From assembly GCA_049578545.1 (NCBI GenBank), contig JBAUMF010000088.1, forward strand, positions 1 to 64,000: a DNA stretch of 64,000 nt, in the 5' to 3' direction. Position numbers and translations under genes: made by a program. This DNA comes from DASQBT01 sp049578545 (GTDB lineage Bacteria; Pseudomonadota; Gammaproteobacteria; Burkholderiales; Thiobacillaceae). The number at the start of each line of letters is the position of its first letter. Positions within the stretch are counted from its first letter, which is position 1. Positions 42,041 to 51,309 of this stretch are shown piece after piece. The notes beneath the pieces were generated by a model, which was not told the DNA's origin, ran no database searches, and was given only the letters and a program-made list of their open reading frames with translations.

Positions 42041-42159
42041 GGCAGGGGAAGAACCCACTACCACTGATATTGGTTAGCGGACAGGAATGCATGTACTTTA
42101 GGCGCTTCCCGATGAACGGTTTTCAGTGGCGCGGACAAGTACACTGGCAAGACGTATCT

Positions 42160-44862
42160 TCATGAATATTCAAACACTTCCTGCCAAAGACGCTGTACAG
42201 CCTTGCGCTGGTGTGCGAGCAAGGCTGTATCTGTACGTGCCTCGTGGGCACCGCTGAGCTTGACTGCATGTTGCTGTTTTCTGAGTTCACGGTAAGCGTC
42301 TGCCGCTGCGATGGCCAGATCAAGTGGAAGCAGTCCGAGGTTTCCGCAGCGGATGAGCAAAGCGATGTTACCCGCGTTGTCCAGAAGTTGGGGATATTCC
42401 CGGGCATGCGCCAAGACGAGATATTGCACACAAAACTCAACATCGACGATTCCGCCAGGGTCATGTTTCAGGTCAAATTGATCAGTCGGGTTAGGGTGGC
42501 CATTGCGCATTTTATGGCGCATTGAGATGACTTCTTGCTTGAGCTTTGCGGTATCCGCTGGTTGCGTGAGAACATCCCTGCGGATGGCCTCAAATGCCTG
42601 GCCAATCGAAGCATCGCCGGCCACAAAGCGGGCTCGCGTCAATGCCTGATGTTCCCATGCCCAGGCTTGATGCAACTGGTAATCCGCAAAGGCAGCCAGA
42701 CTGGAAACCAAAAGTCCTGAGGCGCCATTGGGCCTGAGCCGCAGGTCAGTATCATAAAGGATGCCCGCGGGCGTTGTCGTACTCAGCCAGGTGATGATGC
42801 GCTGGGCCAAGCGGGCATAGAGCGCACCTGCATCCGGTACTTCATCATCATAGACAAAGATAAGGTCGAGATCGGAGGCATAACCAAGCTCCTTTCCCCC
42901 AAGCTTGCCAAAACCGATGATCGCAAAGCGCGGATGATCCTGATGTTTCTGATTGAACGCCGACCATACCCGTTTCAGCGTTTCATCCAGCAGGCCATCC
43001 GCCATGTCGGATAAGTGATCAGAGAGTTTTTCCAGGGTGAGGATACCTGCCACGTCTTGTGCCAGCAGGTGCAAGGTATTTGCCTGCTTGAAGCGGCGGA
43101 GGGCATCCATCTGTTCCTCGGTATCTTTGTCCAGGGCATCCATTTGCTTGCCGAGCCGGTCAAACAAGGCAGGCCAGTCCGGGGGGGTGAAAAGCAGCTG
43201 CGGGTCGATGAGTTCATCGAGCAAAATGGGTTGACGGGTGATGAGGTCTGCAGCCCAAGGGCTTGCGGAAACGAATTTGCTCAATTGTTTGAGAGCTGCA
43301 GGATATTCGGTTAGCAGGGCCAGATACGTGGTGCGACCGGAGATTGTTTCCAGCAGGCGGAGCAAGCGGCCCAGTGTGTCGTCGGCATTGTCGTAAGCCG
43401 CGGCGATTTGAAGCACGGGAGGGATTAGCGCGTTGAGCTTGGCTCTGGCCGACTCGGGGAGACGCTGGTAGATCCCGTCCCTGAACTGGCACAACTGCAA
43501 CGAACAGGATTCGGGATTGCGATAGCCGATCTTTGCCAGATGAACGGCAGACGTTTCCGGTGCCAGCCAAAGGCCAGCCAAAGTGTGGCTTTGTTGATCT
43601 GTCTGCGGTGCAGAAAATATCTGCTCGAAATGGCGGGTCACCTTGGAGCGGTGTGAGTCAAGCAGTCGAAGCAACGTGAGCCAGTCGGGACAACCGATCA
43701 TTTCTGCTATCCGTTGCTGGCTATCCGGATCGGCGGGAAGTAACTGGGTTTGGGCGTCTTCCAGATACTGGATTCGATGTTCGAGCTGGCGCAGGAAAAC
43801 GTAGGCAGCACTAAGTTCGTCATTGGCCAATTGCGGCAACATGCCATGGTTCAGGGCCTGCGCCAAAGCTTTCAATGTGGGTTTGATTCGCAAGTCCGGA
43901 ATTCGTCCGCCCCGCACCAACTGGAAGACCTGGGCGATAAATTCAATTTCGCGTATGCCGCCAGGACCCAGCTTGATATTGTTCTGCATATCCCGCCGCG
44001 CCACTTCGCGGCGGATTTGTATGTGCAGGTCGCGGATCGCAGAAAACGCACTGAAGTCCAGGTATTTGCGAAACACAAATGGGCGAATGAGATCAGTCAG
44101 TTCATCTTGCCGATTGCCGTCGATGACCCTCGCCTTGATCCAGGCATAGCGTTCCCAGGCCCGGCCCTGCCCCACAAGATACTCTTCCAGCATGGCGTAG
44201 CTCATGGCCAGAGGACCGGAATCTCCCCAAGGTCGAAGCCGCATGTCAACACGGAAAACATAACCATCGGCGGTGGTCTGCGCCAAGGCATTGATCAATT
44301 TCTTGCCAAGTCGGATAAAGAATTCATGATGCGATAAAGGCTGGCTGCCGTCCGTGTTGCCTTCTTCCGGATAGAGAAAAATCAGGTCGATGTCGGACGA
44401 GACGTTCAGTTCGCGTCCGCCCAGCTTGCCCATGGCAACGACCGCCAGGTCCATGATGCTGCCATCAGCGTTGCGTGGCTGGCCATATTGTTCGGCCAGA
44501 TCACCGTGGTGAAACTGCACAGCAGCCTGGACTGTTGTCTCTGCCAGGTCGGAAAATGTACCCGTTACTTCATCCAGGTTGGCGAGGCCGGCCAGATCGC
44601 GGGCGGCGGTCACGGTCCACACCTGATTTCTCAGTTGCCGCAAGCGGCTCTTAAGGTGGGTTTCGTCGGTGACGGAGGCGGCGAGCCAGCCTTCCATCTC
44701 CTGTCTTGAATAGGGGGTATCGACGCGTTTGGACATTTCAGAAAGCGCTGGCTGCGCGGCGAGCAGACGTTTGCCAAATCTGGACAGCCGGCAAAGCCGG
44801 TCGATGGGGTGTTCCTTAGTTGACACGGGCTGGTTAAAATGAGGATTTATACATAACGGCAT
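42160..44862 (-). CDS. glnE: Bifunctional glutamine synthetase adenylyltransferase/deadenylylase
   Basis: 900 aa, a little shorter than the E. coli enzyme. It adenylylates and deadenylylates GlnA in nitrogen control. Two nucleotidyltransferase halves are visible: the N-terminal one with SSDIDLIFLYPEEG and the C-terminal one with SDLDLIFVYDDEV, plus the matching GlnD-PII-uridylyltransferase-type helical parts. The exact start is uncertain; the ATG at 44862 lies next to a divergent acs promoter region. Confidence 0.93.
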   Translation of the reverse strand: MPLCINPHFNQPVSTKEHPIDRLCRLSRFGKRLLAAQPALSEMSKRVDTPYSRQEMEGWLAASVTDETHLKSRLRQLRNQVWTVTAARDLAGLANLDEVTGTFSDLAETTVQAAVQFHHGDLAEQYGQPRNADGSIMDLAVVAMGKLGGRELNVSSDIDLIFLYPEEGNTDGSQPLSHHEFFIRLGKKLINALAQTTADGYVFRVDMRLRPWGDSGPLAMSYAMLEEYLVGQGRAWERYAWIKARVIDGNRQDELTDLIRPFVFRKYLDFSAFSAIRDLHIQIRREVARRDMQNNIKLGPGGIREIEFIAQVFQLVRGGRIPDLRIKPTLKALAQALNHGMLPQLANDELSAAYVFLRQLEHRIQYLEDAQTQLLPADPDSQQRIAEMIGCPDWLTLLRLLDSHRSKVTRHFEQIFSAPQTDQQSHTLAGLWLAPETSAVHLAKIGYRNPESCSLQLCQFRDGIYQRLPESARAKLNALIPPVLQIAAAYDNADDTLGRLLRLLETISGRTTYLALLTEYPAALKQLSKFVSASPWAADLITRQPILLDELIDPQLLFTPPDWPALFDRLGKQMDALDKDTEEQMDALRRFKQANTLHLLAQDVAGILTLEKLSDHLSDMADGLLDETLKRVWSAFNQKHQDHPRFAIIGFGKLGGKELGYASDLDLIFVYDDEVPDAGALYARLAQRIITWLSTTTPAGILYDTDLRLRPNGASGLLVSSLAAFADYQLHQAWAWEHQALTRARFVAGDASIGQAFEAIRRDVLTQPADTAKLKQEVISMRHKMRNGHPNPTDQFDLKHDPGGIVDVEFCVQYLVLAHAREYPQLLDNAGNIALLIRCGNLGLLPLDLAIAAADAYRELRKQQHAVKLSGAHEARTDTALLAHQRKAVQRLWQEVFEYS

Positions 44863-44896
44863 AAGTCTACTGCGCCCATTGAAGCCTGTGTTGCGC

Positions 44897-44955
44897 GGTG
44901 CACGGAATCCTCATTTACCTCCGTATGAGGCTTCGGATCATGCGCGCCGTGCACC
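44897..44955. repeat. Nested inverted repeat between glnE and acs
   Basis: A 9-bp outer stem (GGTGCACGG 44897-44905, CCGTGCACC 44947-44955) encloses a 6-bp inner stem (CCTCAT 44909-44914, ATGAGG 44925-44930). It lies midway in the 170-bp region between divergent genes, where a regulator site would be expected. Confidence 0.6.
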
Positions 44956-45032
44956 CTGCCTTCAGCTGCCCGCCGAGACTTGTATCGCTGTGTCATGGAT
45001 AGCTTAAATAATTAATTCTTGGAGACTACCGC

Positions 45033-47003
45033 ATGTCCAGCATCACCTCCGTATTGCATGAAACCCGCGTTTTTCCACCCAGTGATGCTTTCAAGGCCGC
45101 GGCCACGATATCGGGCATGGAGGCCTATCGTGCCTTGTGCGACCGGGCGGCACAGGATTATGAAGGGTTCTGGGGTGATCTGGCGCGGGCGAACATTTTA
45201 TGGCACAAGCCCTTTACCAAGGTGCTCGATGAATCACAAGCGCCGTTCTACAAGTGGTTTGAAGATGGCGAGCTGAATATCTCCTATAACTGTCTGGACA
45301 AGAATGTCCAGGCAGGCCTGGGCGACAAGACCGCGATCATCTTTGAGGCTGATGATGGCGTTGTGACCAAGTCGACCTATAATGACCTGCTCAGGCGCGT
45401 ATCCCAATTTGCCAATGGCTTGAAAAGACTCGGTGTTGCCAAGGGTGACCGGGTCATCATTTACATGCCTATGAGCATCGAGGCGGTCGTGGCCATGCAG
45501 GCCTGCGCGCGTATCGGTGCAATCCATTCGGTTGTGTTCGGCGGTTTCTCGGCAAAAAGTCTGCATGAACGGATTGTTGATGCCAGTGCGAGACTGGTGG
45601 TGACCGCGGACGAATCGCTGCGTGGCGGCAAGGCTATTCCGCTGAAAACGGCCGTGGATGAGGCGCTGGCCATCAGTGGCTGCGAATGTGTGAAGAACGT
45701 GGTGGTGTATAGGCGTAGTGGCGGCAAGGTTAACTGGTTTGAAGGGCGTGACATCTGGTGGCAGGATGCCGTCGCCGGCCAGTCCGAAACCTGTGCGCCG
45801 ACCTGGGTGAATGCAGAAGATCCGCTGTTTATTCTTTACACTTCCGGTTCCACCGGCAAGCCCAAGGGCGTTCAGCATTCCTCGGCCGGATATTTGCTTG
45901 GCGCGATCCTGTCGATGAGATGGGTGTTCGATGCCAAACCCGAGACCGATGTGTACTGGTGTACTGCGGACGTCGGCTGGATTACAGGCCACACTTATGT
46001 ATGCTATGGGCCGCTTGCTCTGGGCATGACCGAAGTCATGTTCGAAGGTATTCCGACGTATCCTCATGCCGGCCGCTTCTGGGAGATGATCCAGAAGCAC
46101 AAGGTCACCACGTTCTATACGGCCCCGACAGCCATCCGCTCCCTCATCAAGCTGGGTTCAGACTTGCCCAAGCAGTTTGATATTTCTTCACTACGTTTGC
46201 TGGGCACCGTTGGAGAGCCCATCAACCCTGAGGCCTGGATGTGGTATCACGAGGTCATTGGCCAGTCGCGCTGCCCGATCGTTGACACCTGGTGGCAAAC
46301 CGAGACAGGCGCGAACATGATTTCACCGCTCCCTGGCGCCGTGCCAACCAAGCCCGGCTCATGCACATTGCCGTTGCCTGGCATCCTGGCAGCGATTGTT
46401 GATGAGCATGGTCAGGATGTGGAAAAAGGCCAGGGTGGCGCCCTTGTCATCACGCGACCATTTCCTTCTCTGCTGCGCACCCTGTGGGGTGACCCGGAAC
46501 GCTACAAGAAGGCCTATTTTCCGGAAGAACTGGGTGGAAGGATGTATCTGGCGGGAGACTCAGCTCATCAGGATGAAGATGGCTATTTCTGGATCATGGG
46601 GCGTATCGACGACGTGCTCAACGTATCCGGCCATCGACTTGGTACCATGGAAATCGAATCGGCACTCGTAGCCAATCCGCGCGTTGCCGAGTCCGCAGTC
46701 GTCGGCAAACCTCACGACATCAAGGGTGAAGCTATCGTCGCTTTTGTCGTCTGCAAGGGTGCACGACCCGAAGGCGAGGAAGCAAGGAAACTTGTGACCG
46801 AATTGCGCGAATGGGTCGGCAAGGAGATTGGACCCATCGCCAAACCTGACGATATACGTTTTGGCGATAACCTCCCCAAGACCCGATCGGGCAAGATCAT
46901 GCGGCGCCTGTTGAGGGCCATCGCCAAAGGCGAGGAAATCACCCAGGACGTTTCCACACTTGAGAATCCAGCGATTCTGGAGCAGCTAAAGCGGCCGGTT
47001 TAA
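45033..47003 (+). CDS. acs: Acetyl-CoA synthetase
   Basis: 656 aa AMP-forming ligase that activates acetate. It has the ATP motif YTSGSTGKPKGVQHS, the WWQTETG segment and the C-terminal NLPKTRSGKIMRR with the acetylatable Lys (K621). GGAG sits 8 nt upstream of the ATG at 45033. It is monocistronic here, divergent from glnE. Confidence 0.96.
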   Translation: MSSITSVLHETRVFPPSDAFKAAATISGMEAYRALCDRAAQDYEGFWGDLARANILWHKPFTKVLDESQAPFYKWFEDGELNISYNCLDKNVQAGLGDKTAIIFEADDGVVTKSTYNDLLRRVSQFANGLKRLGVAKGDRVIIYMPMSIEAVVAMQACARIGAIHSVVFGGFSAKSLHERIVDASARLVVTADESLRGGKAIPLKTAVDEALAISGCECVKNVVVYRRSGGKVNWFEGRDIWWQDAVAGQSETCAPTWVNAEDPLFILYTSGSTGKPKGVQHSSAGYLLGAILSMRWVFDAKPETDVYWCTADVGWITGHTYVCYGPLALGMTEVMFEGIPTYPHAGRFWEMIQKHKVTTFYTAPTAIRSLIKLGSDLPKQFDISSLRLLGTVGEPINPEAWMWYHEVIGQSRCPIVDTWWQTETGANMISPLPGAVPTKPGSCTLPLPGILAAIVDEHGQDVEKGQGGALVITRPFPSLLRTLWGDPERYKKAYFPEELGGRMYLAGDSAHQDEDGYFWIMGRIDDVLNVSGHRLGTMEIESALVANPRVAESAVVGKPHDIKGEAIVAFVVCKGARPEGEEARKLVTELREWVGKEIGPIAKPDDIRFGDNLPKTRSGKIMRRLLRAIAKGEEITQDVSTLENPAILEQLKRPV

Positions 47004-47031
47004 AAGGTCGACCCTGCTGGCCGCTCTCTAT

Positions 47032-47595
47032 TCATGGTACGTAGGCTTCCATCTGGATGTTAAGTTTGACCTCGTTGCCTACGAACGGCAGCCCAGCGAC
47101 CATGCCGTAGTCTGAGCGCCGCAATATTCCCCGTGCATCCGCGCCACAGCCACGTTTCTTTTCAGCCAGGTTGAAACCGCATTTGAAACGCGTAATTTCT
47201 AGGCGCAAGGGAAGGGTTCGCCCCAGCAAAGTCAGCAATCCATCCACGGCAACAGGCCGGCCGTTGTCGAAAATAATAGTATCCGAGCGATAAATGAGTT
47301 CTGGATAGCTTTGCGCGTGGAACCAGTCATTGCCTTTGAGCACTTCATCGCGTCTTTCGAGGCCGGTGTCCAGTGAAGCAGCATTGACATGGATTTCCAG
47401 CCGACCAGTGCCGGCCGCTTGATCCAGTTCTATAAATCCCGAGGTCTGATCAAATTGACCCCGTTGCGTGGAAAAGCCCAGATGGTCGATCTCGAAGCCG
47501 GGATAGGTATGTTCCGGGTCGATGTTATAGGTGGCGCACCAGGCCGGTGAGGCCAGAAGAAGAAGCGCAGTAGTGAGTAACAATTTCATTTTCAT
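47032..47595 (-). CDS. YceI-family periplasmic lipid-binding protein
   Basis: 187 aa from ATG at 47595, one base after the stop of the preceding gene. The signal peptide (MKMKLLLTTALLLLASPAWC) is followed by the YceI lipocalin-like fold: NIDPEHTYPGFEIDHLGFST and LKGNDWFHAQSYPELIYRSD. The Cys at the cleavage site could make a lipoprotein but no clear lipobox is seen. YceI proteins bind isoprenoid-like lipids. Confidence 0.88.
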   Translation of the reverse strand: MKMKLLLTTALLLLASPAWCATYNIDPEHTYPGFEIDHLGFSTQRGQFDQTSGFIELDQAAGTGRLEIHVNAASLDTGLERRDEVLKGNDWFHAQSYPELIYRSDTIIFDNGRPVAVDGLLTLLGRTLPLRLEITRFKCGFNLAEKKRGCGADARGILRRSDYGMVAGLPFVGNEVKLNIQMEAYVP

Positions 47596-47596
47596 T

Positions 47597-48172
47597 TCAT
47601 TTCCGCTGGATGGGCGTAACAATGGGCAATAACTTGAACGAGAATGCGACCTGCACATCATTGGCCAATGCAGATGTGTCTGCCCATTCACCCTGGCCGA
47701 TACCGTAATCCAGCCGTTTAAGGGTAAAGGTCCCTTTGAGTTGCTGGGACGACGCATTCGTCCCTAACAGGATGGGTAAGCTGACCGGATGGCTAATCCC
47801 TTTTATGCTGAGCGTACCATTTAACAGATAGCGCCCATTGCCTTGTGGCTGGACGGATGTGGAAACAAACTGGGCCCAGGGGTAGCGGGCACTAGCGAAA
47901 AACTCGCCTTTAAGGGCCGCCGATGTGGCATCGGGCAGGCCCGCATCAATGCTGGCGGTGTCTACATCCAGACGAATCTTCGCGTCTGAGGGTTTGCTTA
48001 CGTCCCACCGGATATCGGCCTGGTAGCGATGGAACTCCCCTTCAATCGGGGCGCCCATGGCCTGATACTGAAATCCAAGCCGGCTGTGCGTGTTATCGAT
48101 GCGCCAGTTGCCGGCGCTCGCCATTGCAGGTAGCAGGCATAAACAAAACAGAAAGGGACGGCTCAGATTCAT
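47597..48172 (-). CDS. YceI-family protein, second copy
   Basis: 191 aa with a signal peptide (1-20, LPAMASA) and the YceI fold (WRIDNTHSRLGFQYQAMGAP, FFASARYPWAQFVSTSV). It lies between the cytochrome b561 and the other YceI gene; start and stop overlap or abut both neighbours, the classic YceI-cytochrome b561 arrangement. Confidence 0.9.
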   Translation of the reverse strand: MNLSRPFLFCLCLLPAMASAGNWRIDNTHSRLGFQYQAMGAPIEGEFHRYQADIRWDVSKPSDAKIRLDVDTASIDAGLPDATSAALKGEFFASARYPWAQFVSTSVQPQGNGRYLLNGTLSIKGISHPVSLPILLGTNASSQQLKGTFTLKRLDYGIGQGEWADTSALANDVQVAFSFKLLPIVTPIQRK

Positions 48173-48711
48173 GGGCGTCGTCTCAAGATTGGCAGCATGC
48201 GAACAAGAGTCATATCCCGATCGATCAAGTGATGTTTGAAGGCAGCCACAACATGGACTAAGACTAGACCAGCCATGGCAATGTTCAAACTTTCATGAAG
48301 TTCTTTCAGTCCGTCTACCCAAACCTTGTTTTTCGGCAGCAGTGCCGGAAGTTCCCAAAGATTGAGGTAAACAACCGGAATCCCGGCCGCAGAGCTGATG
48401 CACCAACCGGAAAATGGAATGGCGAACATCAGAAAATACATGGCAAGGTGAACAAGCGTTGACGACCGTATTTGCCAGTTGGGCGCGGGCTCCGGGAGCG
48501 GGGGGGGTGAGAAAAGACGATTGATGAGCCTTAGGCTAACCAACAAAAGTATGGTGATCCCTATCCATTTGTGCCAGGTGATGCGTTGGAGCTTTACCGG
48601 GCTCAAAGGCAGCTCCCCCAGAGAAAGGCCGAAAAAGAAATTGGCCACAATGAACACTGCAATGAGCCAGTGAAAAAAACGGGACAGAGGGGCATAGACA
48701 GTAACGGACAT
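48169..48711 (-). CDS. Cytochrome b561
   Basis: 180 aa from ATG at 48711 with four membrane helices. Heme-ligating His candidates are in SRFFHWLIA, ITWHKWIG, GLKELHESLN and VLVHVVAAFKHH. It should move electrons across the inner membrane, possibly using quinone. Its stop overlaps the first YceI gene. Confidence 0.9.
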   Translation of the reverse strand: MSVTVYAPLSRFFHWLIAVFIVANFFFGLSLGELPLSPVKLQRITWHKWIGITILLLVSLRLINRLFSPPPLPEPAPNWQIRSSTLVHLAMYFLMFAIPFSGWCISSAAGIPVVYLNLWELPALLPKNKVWVDGLKELHESLNIAMAGLVLVHVVAAFKHHLIDRDMTLVRMLPILRRRP

Positions 48712-49011
48712 AATAATTCGCCTAAATCTGACGGTGCTCAATAATCGTCTGGATTATCGCCGAAGCTTGGCATAAGAATCATTGGTGTGAATTGAAACTT
48801 CAAGAATCCTGTTGATTTGCTGCCGTCTGTCGGTTAATCATCAAGTATGCAGAAATAATGACGATAACCCAAACAAGGCTGTTAAGGGCAAACCCATCGT
48901 GAGGCGGGGACGCAAAACCTCCGGTCTGTAAGTAATGCAGATAGCGGGGTCGCGAAAGCGCCAGACCTATGGTATGTCCTGCAGGTATAGGATCGATACG
49001 TGGAGGACAAT
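48712..49011. other. 300-bp gap between cytochrome b561 and the next gene
   Basis: A minus-strand frame (48800-49021) ends in a hydrophobic stretch (SLVWVIVIISAYLMI), but its start overlaps the following small gene and has no ribosome binding site. It was not accepted. Promoters for the divergent neighbours should lie here. Confidence 0.4.
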
Positions 49012-49245
49012 ATGGCGGCACTTAATCACTCTCATCTTGAATCCCATGACTGCCGTTGTGGCTATCGAACGGGGGAAATCCCTGTTTTGTGGGCGGCAGC
49101 CCTAAGTGCCGCCTTGGCACTGGTCTACCCGCAAATTTCCCATTCGAAAGAACTTGCAATTGGGCAGAACGGGCAGAGTGCAGCGGGATATTCCAAGCCC
49201 ATCGACCGCGCTGCTTCGCAACCGGCAAGGTATTTGAAAACTTGA
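49012..49245 (+). CDS. Small hypothetical protein with one hydrophobic segment (77 aa)
   Basis: GGAGG at 49002-49006 stands 5 nt before the ATG, and a strong terminator follows, so this is likely a real monocistronic gene. The product has a His/Cys-rich N-terminus (HSHLESHDCRCGYRTG), a hydrophobic segment (VLWAAALSAALALVYPQ) and a polar tail. No family was recognised. Confidence 0.6.
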   Translation: MAALNHSHLESHDCRCGYRTGEIPVLWAAALSAALALVYPQISHSKELAIGQNGQSAAGYSKPIDRAASQPARYLKT

Positions 49246-49288
49246 TCTTTTGTCTTGAGATTTGGTTGTAAGGGGTTTCTCCTGGTGT

Positions 49289-49313
49289 GGGGCGCGCAAG
49301 CGCCCCTTTTTTT
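49289..49313 (+). terminator. Rho-independent terminator
   Basis: A perfect 7-bp GC stem (GGGGCGC 49289-49295, GCGCCCC 49300-49306), GCAA loop, then seven T (49307-49313). It ends the small gene before it. Confidence 0.93.
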
Positions 49314-49884
49314 ATTGATTACGCCAGCGGCCGGTTGATTCAGCCGCCAGTCTGCCTGTTTCCTTCAACGCGTCAATGATGTGCTCATGCTGAGTTGGAT
49401 CAGCAAATACCCGGTCAGCCTGACTGACAGCTTGTTGACGTGGAATGACGAGTACGCCCAGTGTGGTCAGAATTTCGCGCACATGACGTAAACCCCTGAG
49501 CCCACCCAGGTTGCCCGCGCTAGCCGAGACAAGCGCGGCAACCTTATTCTGATAAGGGATCAGGCCAGATCGTCCCTGCCAGGGGCGCGAAACCCAGTCC
49601 AATGTGTTCTTGAGGAGGGGAGTGATCGAGCTGTTGTACTCCGGGCAGGCAATCAATAATCCATGGTGTTCAATGAAGAGCTGTTTAAGCGCGACTGCAT
49701 TTTCCGGGATGCCATTCGCACTCTCCCAGTCCTGGTCGAAAAGCGGAAGGCCGAACTCCTTCAGGTCGATCAAAGTCACTTCAGCCCCGGCGTCGTGCGC
49801 GCCAGCTACTGCGTAGTCGAGTGCCTTGCGATTGAAGGACTCGTGTCGAACCGATCCGGCAAAGGCGAGCAGCTTGCTGGTCAT
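49312..49884 (-). CDS. NAD(P)H-dependent FMN reductase
   Basis: 190 aa from ATG at 49884. Flavodoxin-like fold with the FMN phosphate loop GSVRHESFNRKAL, ACPEYNSSITPLLKNTLDWVSR and SASAGNLGGLRG. It reduces FMN or quinones. It shares this locus with a decayed WrbA-like gene, pirin and a LysR regulator, a group that often handles quinone or electrophile stress. Confidence 0.9.
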   Translation of the reverse strand: MTSKLLAFAGSVRHESFNRKALDYAVAGAHDAGAEVTLIDLKEFGLPLFDQDWESANGIPENAVALKQLFIEHHGLLIACPEYNSSITPLLKNTLDWVSRPWQGRSGLIPYQNKVAALVSASAGNLGGLRGLRHVREILTTLGVLVIPRQQAVSQADRVFADPTQHEHIIDALKETGRLAAESTGRWRNQ

Positions 49885-49954
49885 CGAATATTTCCTCGAT
49901 ATTTGCTGGGTAAAGCTGGCGATCATATATCAACAATAGAGCTGCGTGATTCTT

Positions 49955-50483
49955 GCTGCACTACTGGCAGGCGTTCCGCGGTTCGACATCTGACTGGCCA
50001 TGGCGTCCCCGCGCTCTGATCCGCAGGGGGCGGTGACCTTGCCCCGGAACAAAGGCCATGGCATTCAGATCCTGACGGCCGCCGGTACTGACGTTCCTGC
50101 TGCCCGAAGTCCAGGCTGATCCAGATCAACGCCTGCTGATTGGCGAAGACCATACGCTGGATCAGGCCATTGACCTTGTCACTGCCACCTGACGCGGAGT
50201 TGGCAGATCCGGCGGCAAGTTTGTCCTGCCATCTGCGGGCATGCCAGAGCCTGCTTGATCGTCTATGAAGGCCTTGAATGGGGTGGATAACCAGGGCCCA
50301 TGCAGGCAGGGACTCCAAAACTGATGGAGTCCGATTCATTCAGTTCTTCAAATCTGGATTCGACCTCGGTTACGGAGACCAATTGGACTTGGGCGACGGT
50401 TTCCTGGGCACCCTTGGAATTATGCTCGGCCTCAGGCTGGAGTGGCCCAATCCACTTTGGTAAACAATCGCAATCTTCTTCAT
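49955..50483 (-). pseudogene. Decayed WrbA-like flavodoxin-family oxidoreductase
   Basis: The start is intact: ribosome binding site GGAG then ATG at 50483 giving MKKIAIVYQSGLGHS. The reading then changes frame at least three times: AQVQLVSVTEVESRFEELNE (about 50390-50340), HARRWQDKLAAGS through FANQQALIWISLD (about 50250-50130), then NVSTGGRQDLNAM (near 50095-50055). Together these spell one flavodoxin/WrbA-like protein. It lies between the FMN reductase and pirin. End points are approximate. Confidence 0.8.
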
Positions 50484-50512
50484 TTCATTCTCCAGCAGAT
50501 GCGAGCTGAAAA

Positions 50513-51211
50513 TCAGGTCAGGACAAAGACCAGGACTTCTGCGCCTGTGGCTGTGTCCAGATGGAGATTGCGTTCATCAACCAGCGCTGCGCCATCACCC
50601 TGCCTCAGGGGGTAGTTCCCAATCACTGCCTCTCCCGACGCAAGCTGCAAGTAGGCCCGACGATCTGCAGGAATTGGCAGATCAGACGATTCCCCGGCTT
50701 TCAGGATTGCAGCGTAAATGGCAGCATCTTGGTGAATGTGAACTGCATCCGGTCGTGGGCGAGATGAGGCAATGAGGTGAAATCTTCCTGCCATAAGATT
50801 CGGCGCGACGGAACTTTGTTCATAGCCTGGTTCAAGCCCCCTCTGGTCCGGGCAAATCCAGATTTGCAGAAAATGGACGGGCGCGATATCGGATGCGTTG
50901 TATTCGCTGTGTTCGATCCCAGTCCCTGCGCGCATGCGTTGAACTTCTCCCGCGCGAATCTTCCCCTTGTTACCCAGACTGTCCTGATGTTCCCGGGCGC
51001 CCTCCAGCACATAGGTGACGATTTCCATGTCTTCATGTCCGTGCCGGGGGAAGCCCTTCCCGGGTGCGACGGTATCATCATTGATAACCCGCAGGGCACC
51101 GACGCCCATACGGGCCGGCTCATGATATTGGCCGAAGGAGAAGGTGTGCCAGCTGTCCAGCCAGCCAAAGTTGGCGTGACCCCGTATCTCCGCCTTGCGA
51201 ACCTGGATCAT
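50513..51211 (-). CDS. Pirin-family protein
   Basis: 232 aa bicupin. Metal ligands are in FPRHGHEDMEIVTYVLEG and GTGIEHSEYNAS. Pirins can oxidise quercetin-like flavonols or act as redox co-regulators. It is divergent from the LysR gene and lies 29 bp upstream of the decayed WrbA-like gene, with which it probably formed an operon. Confidence 0.92.
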   Translation of the reverse strand: MIQVRKAEIRGHANFGWLDSWHTFSFGQYHEPARMGVGALRVINDDTVAPGKGFPRHGHEDMEIVTYVLEGAREHQDSLGNKGKIRAGEVQRMRAGTGIEHSEYNASDIAPVHFLQIWICPDQRGLEPGYEQSSVAPNLMAGRFHLIASSRPRPDAVHIHQDAAIYAAILKAGESSDLPIPADRRAYLQLASGEAVIGNYPLRQGDGAALVDERNLHLDTATGAEVLVFVLT

Positions 51212-51309
51212 GGTTGAGTCCTCTGTTCATCACCTTAGAGGCAGTTTATGCAGGCACGGCGCTTTGATTAAGGTCCATAGTTCGATCGGGTTATTCAAAA
51301 TCCTTGAAC

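Noticed and set aside
48800..49021. 73-aa minus-strand frame with a hydrophobic C-terminus
   Set aside because: No ribosome binding site, and it overlaps the start region of the better-supported plus-strand gene at 49012.
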